Assembly: GCA_033032175.1 (NCBI GenBank)
Contig: CM065334.1
Location: forward strand, 6,631,705-6,695,704
DNA length: 64,000 nucleotides
Direction of reading: 5' to 3'
Source of the DNA: Saturnia japonica
Lineage: Eukaryota; Arthropoda; Insecta; Lepidoptera; Saturniidae
Shown here: positions 23,123 to 34,139 of the stretch, piece by piece
Layout of the letters: each line of letters starts with the position of its first letter
How positions within the stretch are numbered: position 1 is the first letter of the stretch
Notes under the pieces: model-generated
Told to the model about the DNA's origin: nothing
What the model saw: the letters and a program-made list of their open reading frames with translations, nothing else
Databases searched by the model: none
Made by a program: the position numbers and the translations under genes

Positions 23123-23977
23123 GATATAATAAAGTAAAAGATTTTTTGTTTGTTTATTTAAACACGCTAATCTCTCGAACTGTGAGTCGAAAAATTTGAA
23201 AAATTATTTTTGTATATGAGAGCCAATTCACGAGGAATAGTATAAGGCTATCTAAAGGTGGGCTCCCATGGTCCGTGGTATTGCGGATTATCACGCACGG
23301 TCGACGACGGACAGCTACGCAAGGTACACCAAGGCTACGGACTCGTCTGCGCTTAGACAGACGACTCTTCCCAGGATGCGTCAGTGCGGGTTAGTCCCCG
23401 GCCATCCACAATATCACAGACCGTGAGAGGCCACCTTAACATTAGGCTACAACTCTCAGCTAGCCTTAAATATTGATTTTTGTTAAATAACTCGGAAATG
23501 GAAGCCCCCCCCCCCCCCCCAATATGTTTTATCCCCCCAAGGTGTTTTATCCGCTTGCGCTGGTATAACGGTTAATGATACTTAAATACAATGTTGTACA
23601 AGAATATTGTTCCTTAGTATATCTAAAAAAAAGTCCGCGATACCATATGCCTATCTCTTATACTGCCAAGACAATAAGGTAACGGTTTTTTTTGTTAAAT
23701 ATTAAAAATTGATTTAAGGGCATTATTTTTAGGCATGGCATAATATTATTAATCTTTACGAACAAAAGTTACTTCACCATAAAGACAATTTTATGAAGTT
23801 AAATTTTGCCCTAAGTGACATGTTATTTGGACACATATTTTAGGTGATAGTGAAAAATTAAAATAATTTGTAATTGCGGGAAATGAGAACAATTATGATA
23901 GGCTTACACGGATGCGTGGGCGGCGCGGTGTTTGTTAGATAAAATAAATGCGAGTGAAACCGTGAGGCACAGCTAGT
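23123..23977 (+). mobile_element. Helitron-like repeat, group A, with nested MITE
   Basis: Full head and tail ('GTGAGGCACAGCTAGT', CTAG at 23,973-23,976), interrupted at 23,255-23,437 by a TIR element. Contains a 16-base C run (23,505-23,520). Confidence 0.6.
23255..23437. mobile_element. MITE of about 183 bp nested in Helitron A
   Basis: The left end 'AAGGTGGGCTCCCATGGTCC' and the minus-strand right end 'AAGGTGGCCTCTCACGGTCT' form imperfect inverted repeats of about 33 bp. The interior is GC-rich and non-coding. Flanks read TA/TAA on each side. Confidence 0.65.
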
Positions 23978-23994
23978 TACTAATATATTACATG

Positions 23995-24275
23995 ATATAA
24001 TATTAGTTCCGTAAGAGAGGTAGAGAAATTTCGTTCTGCTTGGGGCAGTCCGTCTGGTGGAATACGTCCACCCTACAGAAGATCGCAGCTAAATAACCTT
24101 GTGTAGTGATCCTGCGATGAGTAGGGTTTTCATAGCTCTTTAGGGTAGGAGCTTCAACGTTGATAACCGTCTCGTAATACCTATAGTGCTACCGTCCATA
24201 AGCTACGATAGACGCTTACCGCCAGGTGATTTTGCTCCCCGTCTCACTTACCTACGTACCGTGGGCATGACAAGA
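23995..24275 (-). repeat. SINE-like repeat, group Q
   Basis: 'GGTGGAATACGTCCACC', 'GATCGCAGCTAAATAACC' and 'CGCCAGGTGATTTTGCTCC' appear in reverse, more diverged, at 28,730-28,935. Confidence 0.4.
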
Positions 24276-24284
24276 CTTAACAAA

Positions 24285-24480
24285 AAAGAAAACCAACTTA
24301 AATGATTTGTATCTTCGAAGTTGATGGTCCAATGCCAATGAAATTAAAATGGGACCACCCTTTCCAGCGAAAAATCATCGGTTCATAAACAAAAAAGTTA
24401 TGGCTGATCATCCATAAATAAAAAGGAATATTATATTCGAATTAAGAACCTCCTTCTTTTTTGAGGTCGGGTAAAAAGTC
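24285..24480 (-). repeat. Dispersed repeat, group I
   Basis: 'GTATCTTCGAAGTTGATGGT' and 'AAACAAAAAAGTTATGGCTG', inverted relative to the 505-760 copy. Confidence 0.55.
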
Positions 24481-24834
24481 GATTTCCAAATATTTTTCCT
24501 TAATTAATACGTGTTTTTACGATACAAAGTAGTTCGAGTTTGCCGTGATCGCTCGTCACTCGTTATTAATTTGTTCATTTTGTACACTCACTTCTTAGAG
24601 ATGAAGCGAATTAGCATTTCCAAGAACCGGTTAATTGTTTTCCTCGAGCTACGATCCAGATCATGTGTTGTGACGTGAACGGGTTGGAGGGGGAGGGGTT
24701 TAATAGACTTGAGCTAATCACGTGATCCCAGCGGCATTGCAGACAGCGAGGCGCGTACGCATGTCTCGGACGTTAAGAATGTCGCATGATATTTACGTTT
24801 CTCTCAAATGATTAATGGGAATATTCCGGATTAC
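24481..24834. other. No feature recognised
   Basis: Mixed-composition sequence without a supported gene. Confidence 0.35.
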
Positions 24835-25320
24835 TTACTAGTCACTGATTTGTTTACTGACAAAAGCTTGTTGTTATAGGGTGGATCATTATGTAAATGA
24901 TAGTGATGTCTGGAAGTGACTCCCTCTCTGTGCATCCACTAAATTATTATTATTCCATTTAATATATTAAACAGTTGCGGAAAAAAATTTGGTTGCCTGT
25001 AAAGTCGGTATACGGGCGAAAGTTTTACGTGACAACGACTTTATGTCTGTCTCTCTCGCTCTTAGGCGGGCTAACCATGCCCGAGTGGAAGGGACGCGTG
25101 CCTCTCACTCGTTCTCATTGTGAGCGCATAACGTGAGCGGAGCGTAACGCAGTTTCTTGAAGTGTCACCCGGCAAACCAATTTATAAGACGTTGTCACGT
25201 CAAAAAACGCGATCGAGTTTCTTACCGGTTCCTCTCGATGACTGAGATGCTTTCCGAACCGGTAGTAGTGTATTGACGTGCATAAGTGCCTTCTTAAGGA
25301 CCTATATTGTTTTTATTTTG
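24835..25320 (+). repeat. LINE 3' UTR copy split by an insertion
   Basis: 24,835-24,960 ('GGAAGTGACTCCCTCTCTG') and 25,203-25,320 ('GTTTCTTACCGGTTCCTCTC', 'CATAAGTGCCTTCTTAAGG') are the two halves of the same LINE tail. About 230 bp of foreign sequence (24,975-25,202) lies between them. The mariner element starts just after. Confidence 0.55.
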
Positions 25321-25329
25321 GTTTTACTA

Positions 25330-26632
25330 CAAGGTGTCCAGAAAGGGTATCGGGTATTTGTAAGTTCAATGAAACAAAAATTATTTGTATGCAATAAAAA
25401 AGTTTATTGTTTATTATTAGCATATGAATTGGAGAATTATTTGGAAAAGATGATGTTATCCAAATGATGACCGTTACGTTGCTGGCACTCTTCTAAACGG
25501 AAACGAAGATTGGCGATAACACGTTGACACGTAGCTATCGATATTGCTGCCATTTCTGACCTGATGTTTTGCATTAACTGGGTTAGATTCGTCGGATTGT
25601 TTTGATAAACCTTACTTTTAAGGTATCCCCATGCAAAATAGTCAAGCGGGCTAAGGTCGGGGCTTCTGGGAGGCCAGTTGATGTTACCCCTTCGCGAAAT
25701 GACTTTATTAGGGAATAATTCGTTAACAACTTCCATTGAGTCATTTGAGGTATGGCAAGTGGCCCCATCTTGCTGGAACCACGTTCTTGAGTTGAAACCT
25801 GCAAACTCCTGCAACTCTGGGACCAAAAAATTTCGCAACATATCGCAATAACGGTCACTATTCACATTAATTGCTCGGCCTCGTTGATCTTCATGAAAAT
25901 AAGGACCAATTATGCCTTTAGCAGACATAGCGGCCCAAACAACGACCTTTGGGCTATGCAGGGGTCGTTCATGCTTTCGTCTCGGTTTCTCCACTGCCCA
26001 GTACCGACAATTCTGCTTATTAACATGACCATTCAGGTGAAAATTTGCTTCGTCACTGAACAGTATGTTGTTAAAGTTGTTAAATCGCTGCAGCATTTCG
26101 TTCGCAAAATTCAGTCGATTAGCATAGTCCGTATCCTTCAATTCTTGAACCAATTGAATTTTATAGGCTTTTAGATGTAAGTCTTTCTTTAAAATCGAAT
26201 GTAAAGACGATTTTTTGATGTTCAACGCTTGGCTTCGCTTTCGGATGGATAAAGACGGATTTTGACGAACCGACGCCTCAACTTCTTCAATTGTTTCTTC
26301 ATCGCGAACTGAACGAGGACGACCAGAGTTTTGAATTTTAACTGTCGCACCTGTATTCTCGAACATCCTGATCCATTTCCTAATGCTATCGTCACTTGGC
26401 GCGTGGCGTGTACGATATTCCGCACGATAGAGACGTTGAGCAGTCACTATTGAATCACCATTACGATAATACGCTCGTACGCAAAATGCGCGATGCGTCC
26501 CCGAGTACTGTTCCATCGTCACTAAAACTCCACAAAATGGCGGACGCCACGAACCCCTCCCCGCACCCTTTAGACGCCCCGTTTCGAATATGGCGCGAAA
26601 ACAAATACCCGATACCCTTTCTGGACACCTTG
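25330..26632 (-). mobile_element. Complete mariner-type transposon, 1,303 bp
   Basis: Perfect 32-bp terminal inverted repeats at 25,330-25,361 and 26,601-26,632, starting 'CAAGGTGTCCAGAAAGGGTA'. TA dinucleotides flank both sides (25,328-25,329 and 26,633-26,634). It encloses one uninterrupted transposase gene on the minus strand. Identical ends plus an open gene indicate a recent insertion. Confidence 0.92.
25437..26522 (-). CDS. Mariner/Tc1-superfamily transposase, apparently intact (361 aa)
   Basis: Nuclear DDD/E transposase that would bind the flanking inverted repeats and cut and paste the element at TA. Residues about 1-60 (MTMEQYSGTHRAFCVRAYYR onward) form the first helix-turn-helix, of the type annotated as DUF4817. 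A GRPRSVRDEE linker lies near 66-76 and a second HTH near 80-120. The catalytic triad is visible as ILFSDEANF, FQQDGATCHTS and PPRSPDLSPLDYFAWG, with 36 residues between the second and third Asp by my count. That is outside the classic DD34D mariner spacing. Length is normal for the superfamily and there are no stops or frameshifts. The start could also be the Met two codons later (26,516). It sits alone between the inverted repeats, and it is a mobile gene and not a host gene. Confidence 0.9.
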   Translation of the reverse strand: MTMEQYSGTHRAFCVRAYYRNGDSIVTAQRLYRAEYRTRHAPSDDSIRKWIRMFENTGATVKIQNSGRPRSVRDEETIEEVEASVRQNPSLSIRKRSQALNIKKSSLHSILKKDLHLKAYKIQLVQELKDTDYANRLNFANEMLQRFNNFNNILFSDEANFHLNGHVNKQNCRYWAVEKPRRKHERPLHSPKVVVWAAMSAKGIIGPYFHEDQRGRAINVNSDRYCDMLRNFLVPELQEFAGFNSRTWFQQDGATCHTSNDSMEVVNELFPNKVISRRGNINWPPRSPDLSPLDYFAWGYLKSKVYQNNPTNLTQLMQNIRSEMAAISIATCQRVIANLRFRLEECQQRNGHHLDNIIFSK

Positions 26633-26634
26633 TA

Positions 26635-27010
26635 TATTAAGTCGATTACAGATCATTTTTATCCTCACTTTGCGTCGCACTGTTATATGCCAGTGTCAGT
26701 ATTTTTCCGTTTCGTTTTATGTCCGGAATTCCCATACCATAGTACAGTATCACACATTGCACACGCATTGCATATCACAATATCGTATCTGTACTCTATT
26801 CACTATGTTCTATAACGTTCTCAAACTAAAGATACCTGAAGATACATTCTGATGACGTTATGTGTTCTTAGGTCACGTCTCTTGTTTGTAACAATATAAA
26901 ACCATTTCTTTGTCCACGGCGTATAGAGTAGACTTCTTTGTGCGTTTTTCTTCGGTGGAAAAGGTTTATTCGTAAACTTGGTTGCTCGGACCCGGTTTAT
27001 CCATCAAAAT
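26635..27010. other. No feature recognised
   Basis: Flanking DNA of the mariner insertion. Includes repeated 'GTTACGTTT'-like motifs outside, but no gene. Confidence 0.35.
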
Positions 27011-27014
27011 AACT

Positions 27015-27250
27015 TTTTAACCGACCCAAAAAGAAAGACGGAAGTTGCTCAATTCAAATGTATATTTTTTTTTTAAATTGATCAACTGAATGTAATGATT
27101 TTTTTTTTGTTTGATAGGGGATACTTCAAGGGTTGTCCCATTTTTATTTCATTGGAATATTGGATCATCAACTTCGAGAAGACACCAGGGAACTCTTCAA
27201 AATCATTGGAGTTGGTTTTATTTTTTGTTATAAATAAACTGTCTCGTTAT
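27015..27250 (+). repeat. Dispersed repeat, group I
   Basis: 'TTTTTTTTGTTTGATAGGGG', 'ATACTTCAAGGGTTGTCCCA' and 'AGACACCAGGGAACTC' in group I order. Confidence 0.55.
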
Positions 27251-28485
27251 AATCATCGTTCTTATCGTCAGTAATAATAGTTTTGAGTCCATAAAAAATA
27301 CAAGAGTAAAACTTTATTCTAGTTTTTCTAAAATTTTACCATTTTCTGGGTATCATTTCATATTTTACATTCCCTAATAATCGTATTCCTTCCTACATTT
27401 GCAAGAAAAATTTTTGCCAAATCGGTCCAGCCGTTTTTAAATGACGCGCTTGCTGACGAAATGCATTTCATATTTATTTATATAGATAGAGATTTGTAGT
27501 TCTGTCTTCATATGGATTTTTTTTTCCACCACAAGGCCACAACGTTATAACGATAAAAAAAGAAGTAATAGAATATTCATTGTTTACGTTCATATTGTAA
27601 AACATATCAAAACGTCGCTGTTCGAATTTGGACTATTGGGCGACCGCTATATTGTATAGTTAAGCATTATCTTTGTACAGACGAAACTTGTTGCCTACAA
27701 CTGGTTACATGTATGAGTAAACTGGCGTAATATCTATGTATAGAGAAGCGTGTGACAAGGACGGATCACATGACATGCGGCTAATTAGACTGCGAGGCGC
27801 ATTACGCATATAACAATAATTAATACATGATTACTTTGCTCTTCGTAATTATGATCTCAGCTCTATTGTTGCACAGAGAGACCGCGCGATCGATTTTCGC
27901 ATACTGTCAACGGGGGTTAACAGTTCTGCGCATTATGATGGTAAGATGTTTGTATGTATTTTTTATAGTAGCTCAAAAACAACTGACTACCGAGAGATTG
28001 CTAATCCATCGGCAATCGTGCTGTCATTTTTTGGAGTTTACTTCTTAAGAATCGATTTACTTAGGTAGAACCTCGGTATGGAAATTTTATGAGGAGTGAA
28101 ATTTATTAAAGCGTTAACAAAAAGCGTTACGTTTAGAGTTAACAGAAAACGTTACGTTTGAGTATGCATACATCATCTTGCTTTTAAATCATTAATCATT
28201 TAATTAGTCAAATTATCAATAGAAGATGTGTTTAAGTATACACAATAAAATATGTGTTCGTTTTATTCGTACAAAATCACACTATTATTATGATATACAT
28301 TGGAGTCGCAACCGCTACACGGACTGCGTGTACAAACTACTCTTAATCGTCCAATCAGAAATGAGAACGCTCGTTCATTGTACATGGGGGTGTAGGTATG
28401 AAATCGCCGAGCGAGAGGCGAGGTCAGCCCGATGCGGCTCATGTCACCGAGGAACAGGTCCCCATATAAAATAGCGCGCGTAGTA
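27251..28485. other. No feature recognised
   Basis: Short ATG frames at 27,827-28,048 and 28,226-28,474 lack domains, splice context or codon bias and are not called. Confidence 0.35.
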
Positions 28486-28489
28486 AATA

Positions 28490-28935
28490 ACGCGTTCGCG
28501 GCTAAGTGGCCTAAGCGCTCGACTCCAAATCCGGTGAAGTTCCCCTAAGACTAACAGTATAGTCAGTTCAAAAAAAAACGCGTTTGGTCGTTAGTCCGTC
28601 AGTTAATCAGTCAACCAATCACCTCTTTGCCCATTGCATATTTAAAGCAATCGTACTTAAGGGGTAGTCGTGCGTCGACGGTGACATACATACTTAAAAA
28701 ATAAATACAATTACGAGGTTTTATATAAAACGAACGTACGGCTCACCTGTTGGTAAGCGGCTACCGTTACCTATGGTCGCTCACCTTGAACCCCCTACCC
28801 CAAGAAGCTACGGAAATCGTACTCACCGCAGAAACAAAACTAGGTTATTTGGCTAGGATCTTCTGTAAGGTGGACATATTCCACCACACGGACCGCCTCA
28901 AGTAGTAGGGAAATCTCGTAAACAAATTTCTCTGT
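28490..28935 (+). repeat. Group D 3' part followed by a group Q copy
   Basis: 28,490-28,575 'GCGGCTAAGTGGCCTAAGCG' and 'AACAGTATAGTCAGTTC' match group D. 28,730-28,935 matches the inverse of 23,995-24,275. Confidence 0.4.
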
Positions 28936-29119
28936 GGCGTACCCATCTCTTCTCTCTACCCTTTTAAGTCAGATTTTACACCTGGTGTATGGATATGGAA
29001 GGACATCAATTGTCGTGTCTTAATATACAGTAATTGTAGTCAAAAACTTGTATAATATAAAAAAATAACTACTAACAATAAGATAATTTTTAACAAAAAA
29101 GAAAATCAACTTCAAAGTT

Positions 29120-29645
29120 ATTAGCTTCTTAGCTTTGTCAAGCGCAGGTACGCTCATGTGAAGTATATTGCTGTCACCTATGGGATGGATCAGCCATATA
29201 TCAGTTGGCCACTCTTGACTCCACTGAGCGCCGAGCTCGTAGACTTGCTGGCGATGAAGCACTGTTGACGACAAAAATGCTCAGTCCAGAGCATCGACGT
29301 AAAATAGCTTGCCTCTCAATGTTTTACAGGCAGAGTTTGTACAGGAATTGCACGATTTAATTCCGCCCAATCCGTTTCACCATAGGACAACTAAAAGCCG
29401 TAAAGGATTCCACCCTTATGTCTGTCGTAGAAATTTCCCTGATTCGCACGAAGCGTTATGCTTCGTCGTTCATTATGCGAACGGCAAAGAAGTGGAATTC
29501 ACTCCCGTCGTCTGTTTTTCCATCCACCTATAACTTGGAGTCTTCAAGCGAAGAGTGAATAGGCATTTAATAGGTAAGCGCAATAAATTGTCGGCCTCAT
29601 CTTTACTTACCATCAGGTAAGAACGAGGCCTAACGCCTACCTGTA
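29120..29645 (+). pseudogene. LINE ORF2 C-terminal remnant (Jockey-like)
   Basis: 29,217 onward reads LDSTERRARRLAGDEALLTT and then RRKIACLSMFYRQSLYRNC. After a frameshift near 29,345 it continues PFHHRTTKSRKGFHPYV, and later GVFKRRVNRHLIGKR, the usual last residues of Jockey-type LINE ORF2 proteins. The stop and frameshifts show it is dead. The small plus-strand frame starting at 29,309 is part of this remnant. Confidence 0.7.
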
Positions 29646-30500
29646 TTGCATAAAAAGATGCCTATAATTATTGCTGGCAAATGGGGATTGTAACAGCGGC
29701 CGCTGTCTGATACTCAGCCCATCAGTACGAAGCGTTATTTTTGGCTAATAAATCAGGAAAATCAATTGTGCTACTATCTAACTTCATTAGAAAACATATG
29801 TCACTTATTTTGCGTCTATTTGTGTCTAAATGATGTCTAATGCGCCTTATAATCTAGTTATCTTAAAAAATTTCTTTGAATTTGGTCAATTCTTTGGCTA
29901 CTCCGTACCTATGTATTTCGGGTCGCGAGTTAAGCACATTTTCCCTAACTATGAAGTTATATGAACTTGCAATTCTAAACCGATAAACTCCAAATCAATC
30001 GAAAGTTTTTTTGAAACATAAATGACATCACTTTGTAAACTGCGCCCCTGCGAAGCTGGGGCGGGTCACTAGTTTGTACCTATATTATAAAGATTTGATT
30101 TTATGTTTGTAATTGATAAACTCAAAAACTACTGGACTGATTTTAACAATTATTTCGTCAATGTAAAATGCCTCGACTGTGACATTCAAATGACTAATAA
30201 TGAGTTACGATGAGAGGCCAAACAGTACTAATGAATGGATGTATTTTAAGAAACTAATAATTTGCGTTTTACAACATTCCGCCGACGCAACGTCCAAATT
30301 ACCGCCGTCGAGAGCTTAATATCTTCGCATTAGACAAACAGCCAACCGCCTGTTATCTCACTCATTCAAAAATTTGTCTAAATTAATGTTTATTAACACA
30401 TACTACTTTTAAATTATTCCCCTTAAAGTAGTTTAAAATCATAGAAGTTGATTTCCTTTTTTGCTAAAAATTGTATTAACTGTATAATATATCTTCAAAA
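29646..30500. other. Degraded repeats, no gene
   Basis: 'GCGCCCCTGCGAAGCTGGGG' (30,041) followed by 'CACTAGTTTG' resembles a decayed Helitron end. Nothing else is recognisable. Confidence 0.3.
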
Positions 30501-30593
30501 TAAATATTAAAACAGCGCTGTGCATGGAAGCGGGTTTACCACAATACCGACATTCTGTAGTCCACGCGAGTGGAGCCGCGCCCACAGCTAGTC
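30500..30593 (+). repeat. Helitron-like 3' end
   Basis: 'CATTCTGTAGTCCACGCGAG' followed by 'GCGCCCACAGCTAGT', the group B terminus. Confidence 0.45.
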
Positions 30594-30837
30594 TTTACTA
30601 ATATTTTCTAAAGTCGAAGAGATTTTTGAATCCATTTTCATATTAATACAAGCATTAACAAAAAGCGTTACGTTTTCTGCGCAACGTACCTTGCGCACCT
30701 TTCTCTTTGAAATAATGTACTGGTTGACATGTAATCAATAAATCAATCAGTCGGTTAATAACCACATTGGATATTAAATATTCAATAACAATCTTAACTA
30801 AGGAGTAAACCCCAGTCGTGAGTCGGAGATGACATAC

Positions 30838-31040
30838 ATACCATAACGCCTGTATCCCTGAAGAGTTAAGCAGAGGTGTACTAATGTACCTACACCCACA
30901 GTTCGCCGTGTATGTTTTTTAGGTCCCATGTAATAGGGGGCGAGTCTATTGCCATTAATCGGGCACTAAGCCAAACTCCGAGCTGCTAGTGAGAATTTCA
31001 TAGGAAAAACCCAATAACACTTTGCTCGACCATGAAAGTC
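30838..31040 (-). repeat. tRNA-derived SINE, family S1, inverted
   Basis: Reverse complement shows the S1 body: 'AAGCAGAGGTGTACTAATGT', 'GGGGGCGAGTCTATTGCC' and 'CAATAACACTTTGCTCGACC' correspond to 49,235-49,465. The tRNA-like head is at the right side and is degraded. Confidence 0.65.
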
Positions 31041-31590
31041 TTGCAAAGTGGAAAAAGTGCACCAAATGTAGACTGTAGTGCTCTTTACCCAAACCTCAGG
31101 GCAGGGCAGGGTTGTTCGTTCCTCCGAGCTAAGTAACACGTGAGTCTCAGTTTCATTATTTCGCTAAAATATACCCCAAAATAATTAGGGGGATTCAAAG
31201 TTATCTAGTATCAGCCACTGAAACATATCCACATAACATATCGTATTGTATTATCACGCGAGTGTCAGGTATAAAGTTGGCAAACATGCCACGGTATGTC
31301 ACAGACTGTCGCGCGATATTATTTTATCTGTGAAAAGGTGAGGTAACGGCGACCAAATTAAACAGATTTATTTATAGTCTTTGCTCTGTGGGAGTGATCA
31401 ATTTGGCATGATAACTGTGAATTTCTAAATCTGAGACACGCTAGTACCTGAATCGCAGGGCCGCCGCCGCGCCGCGCCGCCGTTCAGATGGCGCATGTTC
31501 AATACTTCGATCGGTGGCTCAGGGTTTATGAACTCGGCATCTAAAATGACCCCACAACACTGTTTTGAAAGAAAACAGAATCCTTACTAA
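31041..31590. other. No gene; GC-rich patch at 31,456-31,483
   Basis: The patch consists of GCC/CGC repeats. No open frame continues from it, and I found no splice-supported exon. Confidence 0.35.
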
Positions 31591-31594
31591 TAAT

Positions 31595-31830
31595 TTATAC
31601 TATCTATGCCGGTGGCTTCGCTCGCGTGGACGACAGAAGAACGCGTAATGCTTATACAAATCGTAGTTACTTATTCTTAAAAATTTTAATAACTTCGTAT
31701 TGAATGAAGATATTGTGATTATTTTTATAAAGGCTAAGAAGTATCTGAGGAGTAAAACGAACAAAATTTATCAAAATCTATCCAGTAGTTTTTGCGTAAT
31801 GCGCGTACTACGGCAAACATAGGTATAATA
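31595..31830 (-). repeat. Helitron-like repeat, group C, partial
   Basis: 'GAATGAAGATATTGTGATTA' and 'AAATCTATCCAGTAGTTTTT' as in 37,080-37,380. Confidence 0.45.
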
Positions 31831-31835
31831 TCAAT

Positions 31836-32599
31836 GTATACTAAAAGAGTAAAAGTTTTGTTTGTTTGTTTGAAAACACTAATCTCTGGAACTACCAGTC
31901 AGATTCGAAAAATTCTTTTTGTATATGATAGCCAGACTCTCGAGGATTAATAGTATAGGCTATTTAAGATTAGGCTTACAACTCTTAAAACTCTCAATAT
32001 TGCTTTTTTTACGTAAGTTGGAAGGCGAGGCCCTCCCGAACTGCTTTAACCGCATGCGCTGGCGTAATTGCTAATGATACGGAAATACAATGTTGTACAA
32101 TAATGTCGGTCTACAGTAATGTCTACAATAAGGTCGGTGGGAGCCTTTGGGTGCAGGCCGCACAAGATCGGTCGCTCTGGAGATCTATGGGGGAGGCCTA
32201 TGTTCAGCAGTGGACGTCCTACGGCTGATATGATGATGATGATGATGACAATAATATTGGTCCTTAGTATATTTAAAAAATGTCAGCGATAGCATATGCC
32301 TATCTCTTATACATAAGCCACAATAAGGTATTTTAGGACAAAGATATGTTGAAAATTAAAAAGTGATTTATAAGCATTATTTTAGACATGGAATATTAAT
32401 CCTTACAAACAAAAGTTACATCATCATAAAGACAATTTTATTAAGTAAATTTCTGCTCTTTAGAGAATATTTTAGGAGATTAAATTAAAATAATTTGTAC
32501 CTGCGGGAAGAACAATTATGATAGACTACACGGGTTCGTTAGCGGCGCGGAGTTTGTCAGATAAAATTAACACGGGTGAAACCGAGGGGTACAGCTAGT
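31836..32599 (+). mobile_element. Helitron-like repeat, group A, with nested LINE tail
   Basis: Head at 31,836, tail 'GAGGGGTACAGCTAGT' with CTAG at 32,595-32,598. Interrupted near 32,110-32,260 by an RTE-type LINE 3' end. Confidence 0.6.
32125..32252 (+). pseudogene. RTE-type LINE 3' end with (TGA)n tail
   Basis: Reads AAQDRSLWRSMGEAYVQQWT followed by SYG and a stop. This is the last stretch of RTE reverse transcriptase ('GEAYVQQWT'), then a TGATGA microsatellite at 32,229-32,249, the usual RTE tail. It lies inside Helitron A, so it inserted later. Confidence 0.7.
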
Positions 32600-32734
32600 T
32601 TCTTTATATAGATGCTAAAGTAACTCTTACATTTTTACCGATAAATCGCTGAAGCAAATGAGATTAATTTTAGTATAGAAATAGATAAGGACCCTGGAGC
32701 CTCAGACGGTTTTTAAAGCTTGGGACGTTAAACT

Positions 32735-33010
32735 TATGACAACCCTCTTTTTAACCCCCGACGCAAAATGGAGGATGTTATAAGTTTAACATGTGTATCT
32801 GTGTGTCTGTCCGTGGAAACGGCGTAACCGATTTTGATCTAGTTTTTGTTTGTCTTCAAGGTGAACTAAATTTGTTCAGCCGTTTGAAGAATATCAACAC
32901 TTTCTTTGTTGAAAATAGATTTGGTATTCTGTTACTTCAATAACATTGGAAAAACTATAACCTGATGCTGCAGCGTCATCTGGAATTTTCAGGATACCTA
33001 TTGTCTGGTA
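32735..33010 (+). repeat. Dispersed repeat, group G, partial
   Basis: 'TTTAACCCCCGACGCAAAAT', 'GTGTGTCTGTCCGTGG' and 'TGCTGCAGCGTCATCTGGAA' as in 11,745-12,185. Confidence 0.55.
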
Positions 33011-33389
33011 AGAAGCGAGCAGCCTTTATATAAGACATCTCATTCCCCTACCGGATATACGCGCATCGAGCAATAATTCTGTGATGTCGAGATGAGTAAT
33101 ACTTTGAGACTAGAATCACTTCGCACGTGCGCTGGAGTGTTGCCAAATGCTAACAGACATTTTCAAGTTCTCGGTCTGTCATACGATTTTAACGTAATCA
33201 CGATTATAAAACACATGTTTTCGATGAAATTTCAACTTTTTCGTAATCGTTATAGTTAGTCAAGGTGAGCCTACACCTGAGTCGCAAGTCCCGGGGACTG
33301 CTCGTGTTCCCTCTGTCTGCCACACGATGGACCCAGCACCCGCACGGTGCATCAATGGAATGCTAAGATGTTTGTCTCTATACTAATAC
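33011..33389. other. No feature recognised
   Basis: A GC-rich patch lies near 33,280-33,350 without a continuous open frame. Confidence 0.35.
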
Positions 33390-33745
33390 TAACTAGGCCG
33401 GCAGACGTTTTCGGCCTTTTCCAGTAGTTAATAGATCGACCACAACGACACCTATATGACCATAACATAGTTTGTGTCCCGTCGCCTCGATAAAACAAAT
33501 ATATCATGTAAATATGAGCTTAATTGGTGTGTCAATATTTTGGGGGGTCTAAGTTCGATGGCACTGGTCGATTCCCAGTATTAATTTATTTAATTGAATA
33601 TATTAGTAACAGAATATTATAGATAAATATTAGCTTTCCGCACTCCTTCCCCATATAAACTTTAACCATGCCAAATCTCACAGACTTCCATGCACGCAAT
33701 ATGCTTAAAGAGGTGTCCGAAGTTTTCTTCTAACGTATTAATATA
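33390..33745. repeat. Helitron-like repeat, group J
   Basis: 'TATTTTGGGGGGTCTAAG', 'GGCACTGGTCGATT' and 'CATGCCAAATCTCA' match 22,900-23,110. Confidence 0.5.
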
Positions 33746-33775
33746 ATGATTATGTTAAGTATATAATATGTACAT

Positions 33776-34130
33776 TAGGGTGGTCCTTAATAAGGTTATT
33801 CTTTCTCCCAAAGTTCTTTGCTCCCAGGGGCTCAAATGCTTCCAAATTGATAAAAAAAAAATCCCTGAAAATTTGAGCTCTTAATAAATTAACTCTAAGA
33901 TAGTGCGCATTCCAATCTAAGTTTCCTAAGGAAATAACAAAGGAAAAATTTCTTTTGTGGTTAATGATTTTATAAATTGGGATCGAATGAATTAAAAATT
34001 ATAAATCATACATATTTTCATAGAGAATTTAATGCTCTACAAAAAAGGTCTCTTATAATTTTTCCATTGGTCTATTGGTTTAAAAGTTATTCAACGTCAA
34101 AGTTTAATTTTCATATTTAGGACCACCCTA
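33776..34130. mobile_element. hAT-like MITE, 355 bp, with 8-bp target duplication
   Basis: The left end 'TAGGGTGGTCCTTAATA' and the minus-strand right end 'TAGGGTGGTCCTAAATA' are near-perfect inverted repeats. 'ATGTACAT' directly precedes (33,768-33,775) and follows (34,131-34,138) the element. An 8-bp target duplication is the hAT hallmark. The interior is AT-rich and non-coding. Confidence 0.8.
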
Positions 34131-34139
34131 ATGTACATA

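Noticed and set aside
31456..31483. GCC/CGC-rich patch as a missing PPP1R37 5' exon
   Set aside because: No open frame, splice donor or expected N-terminal motif follows.
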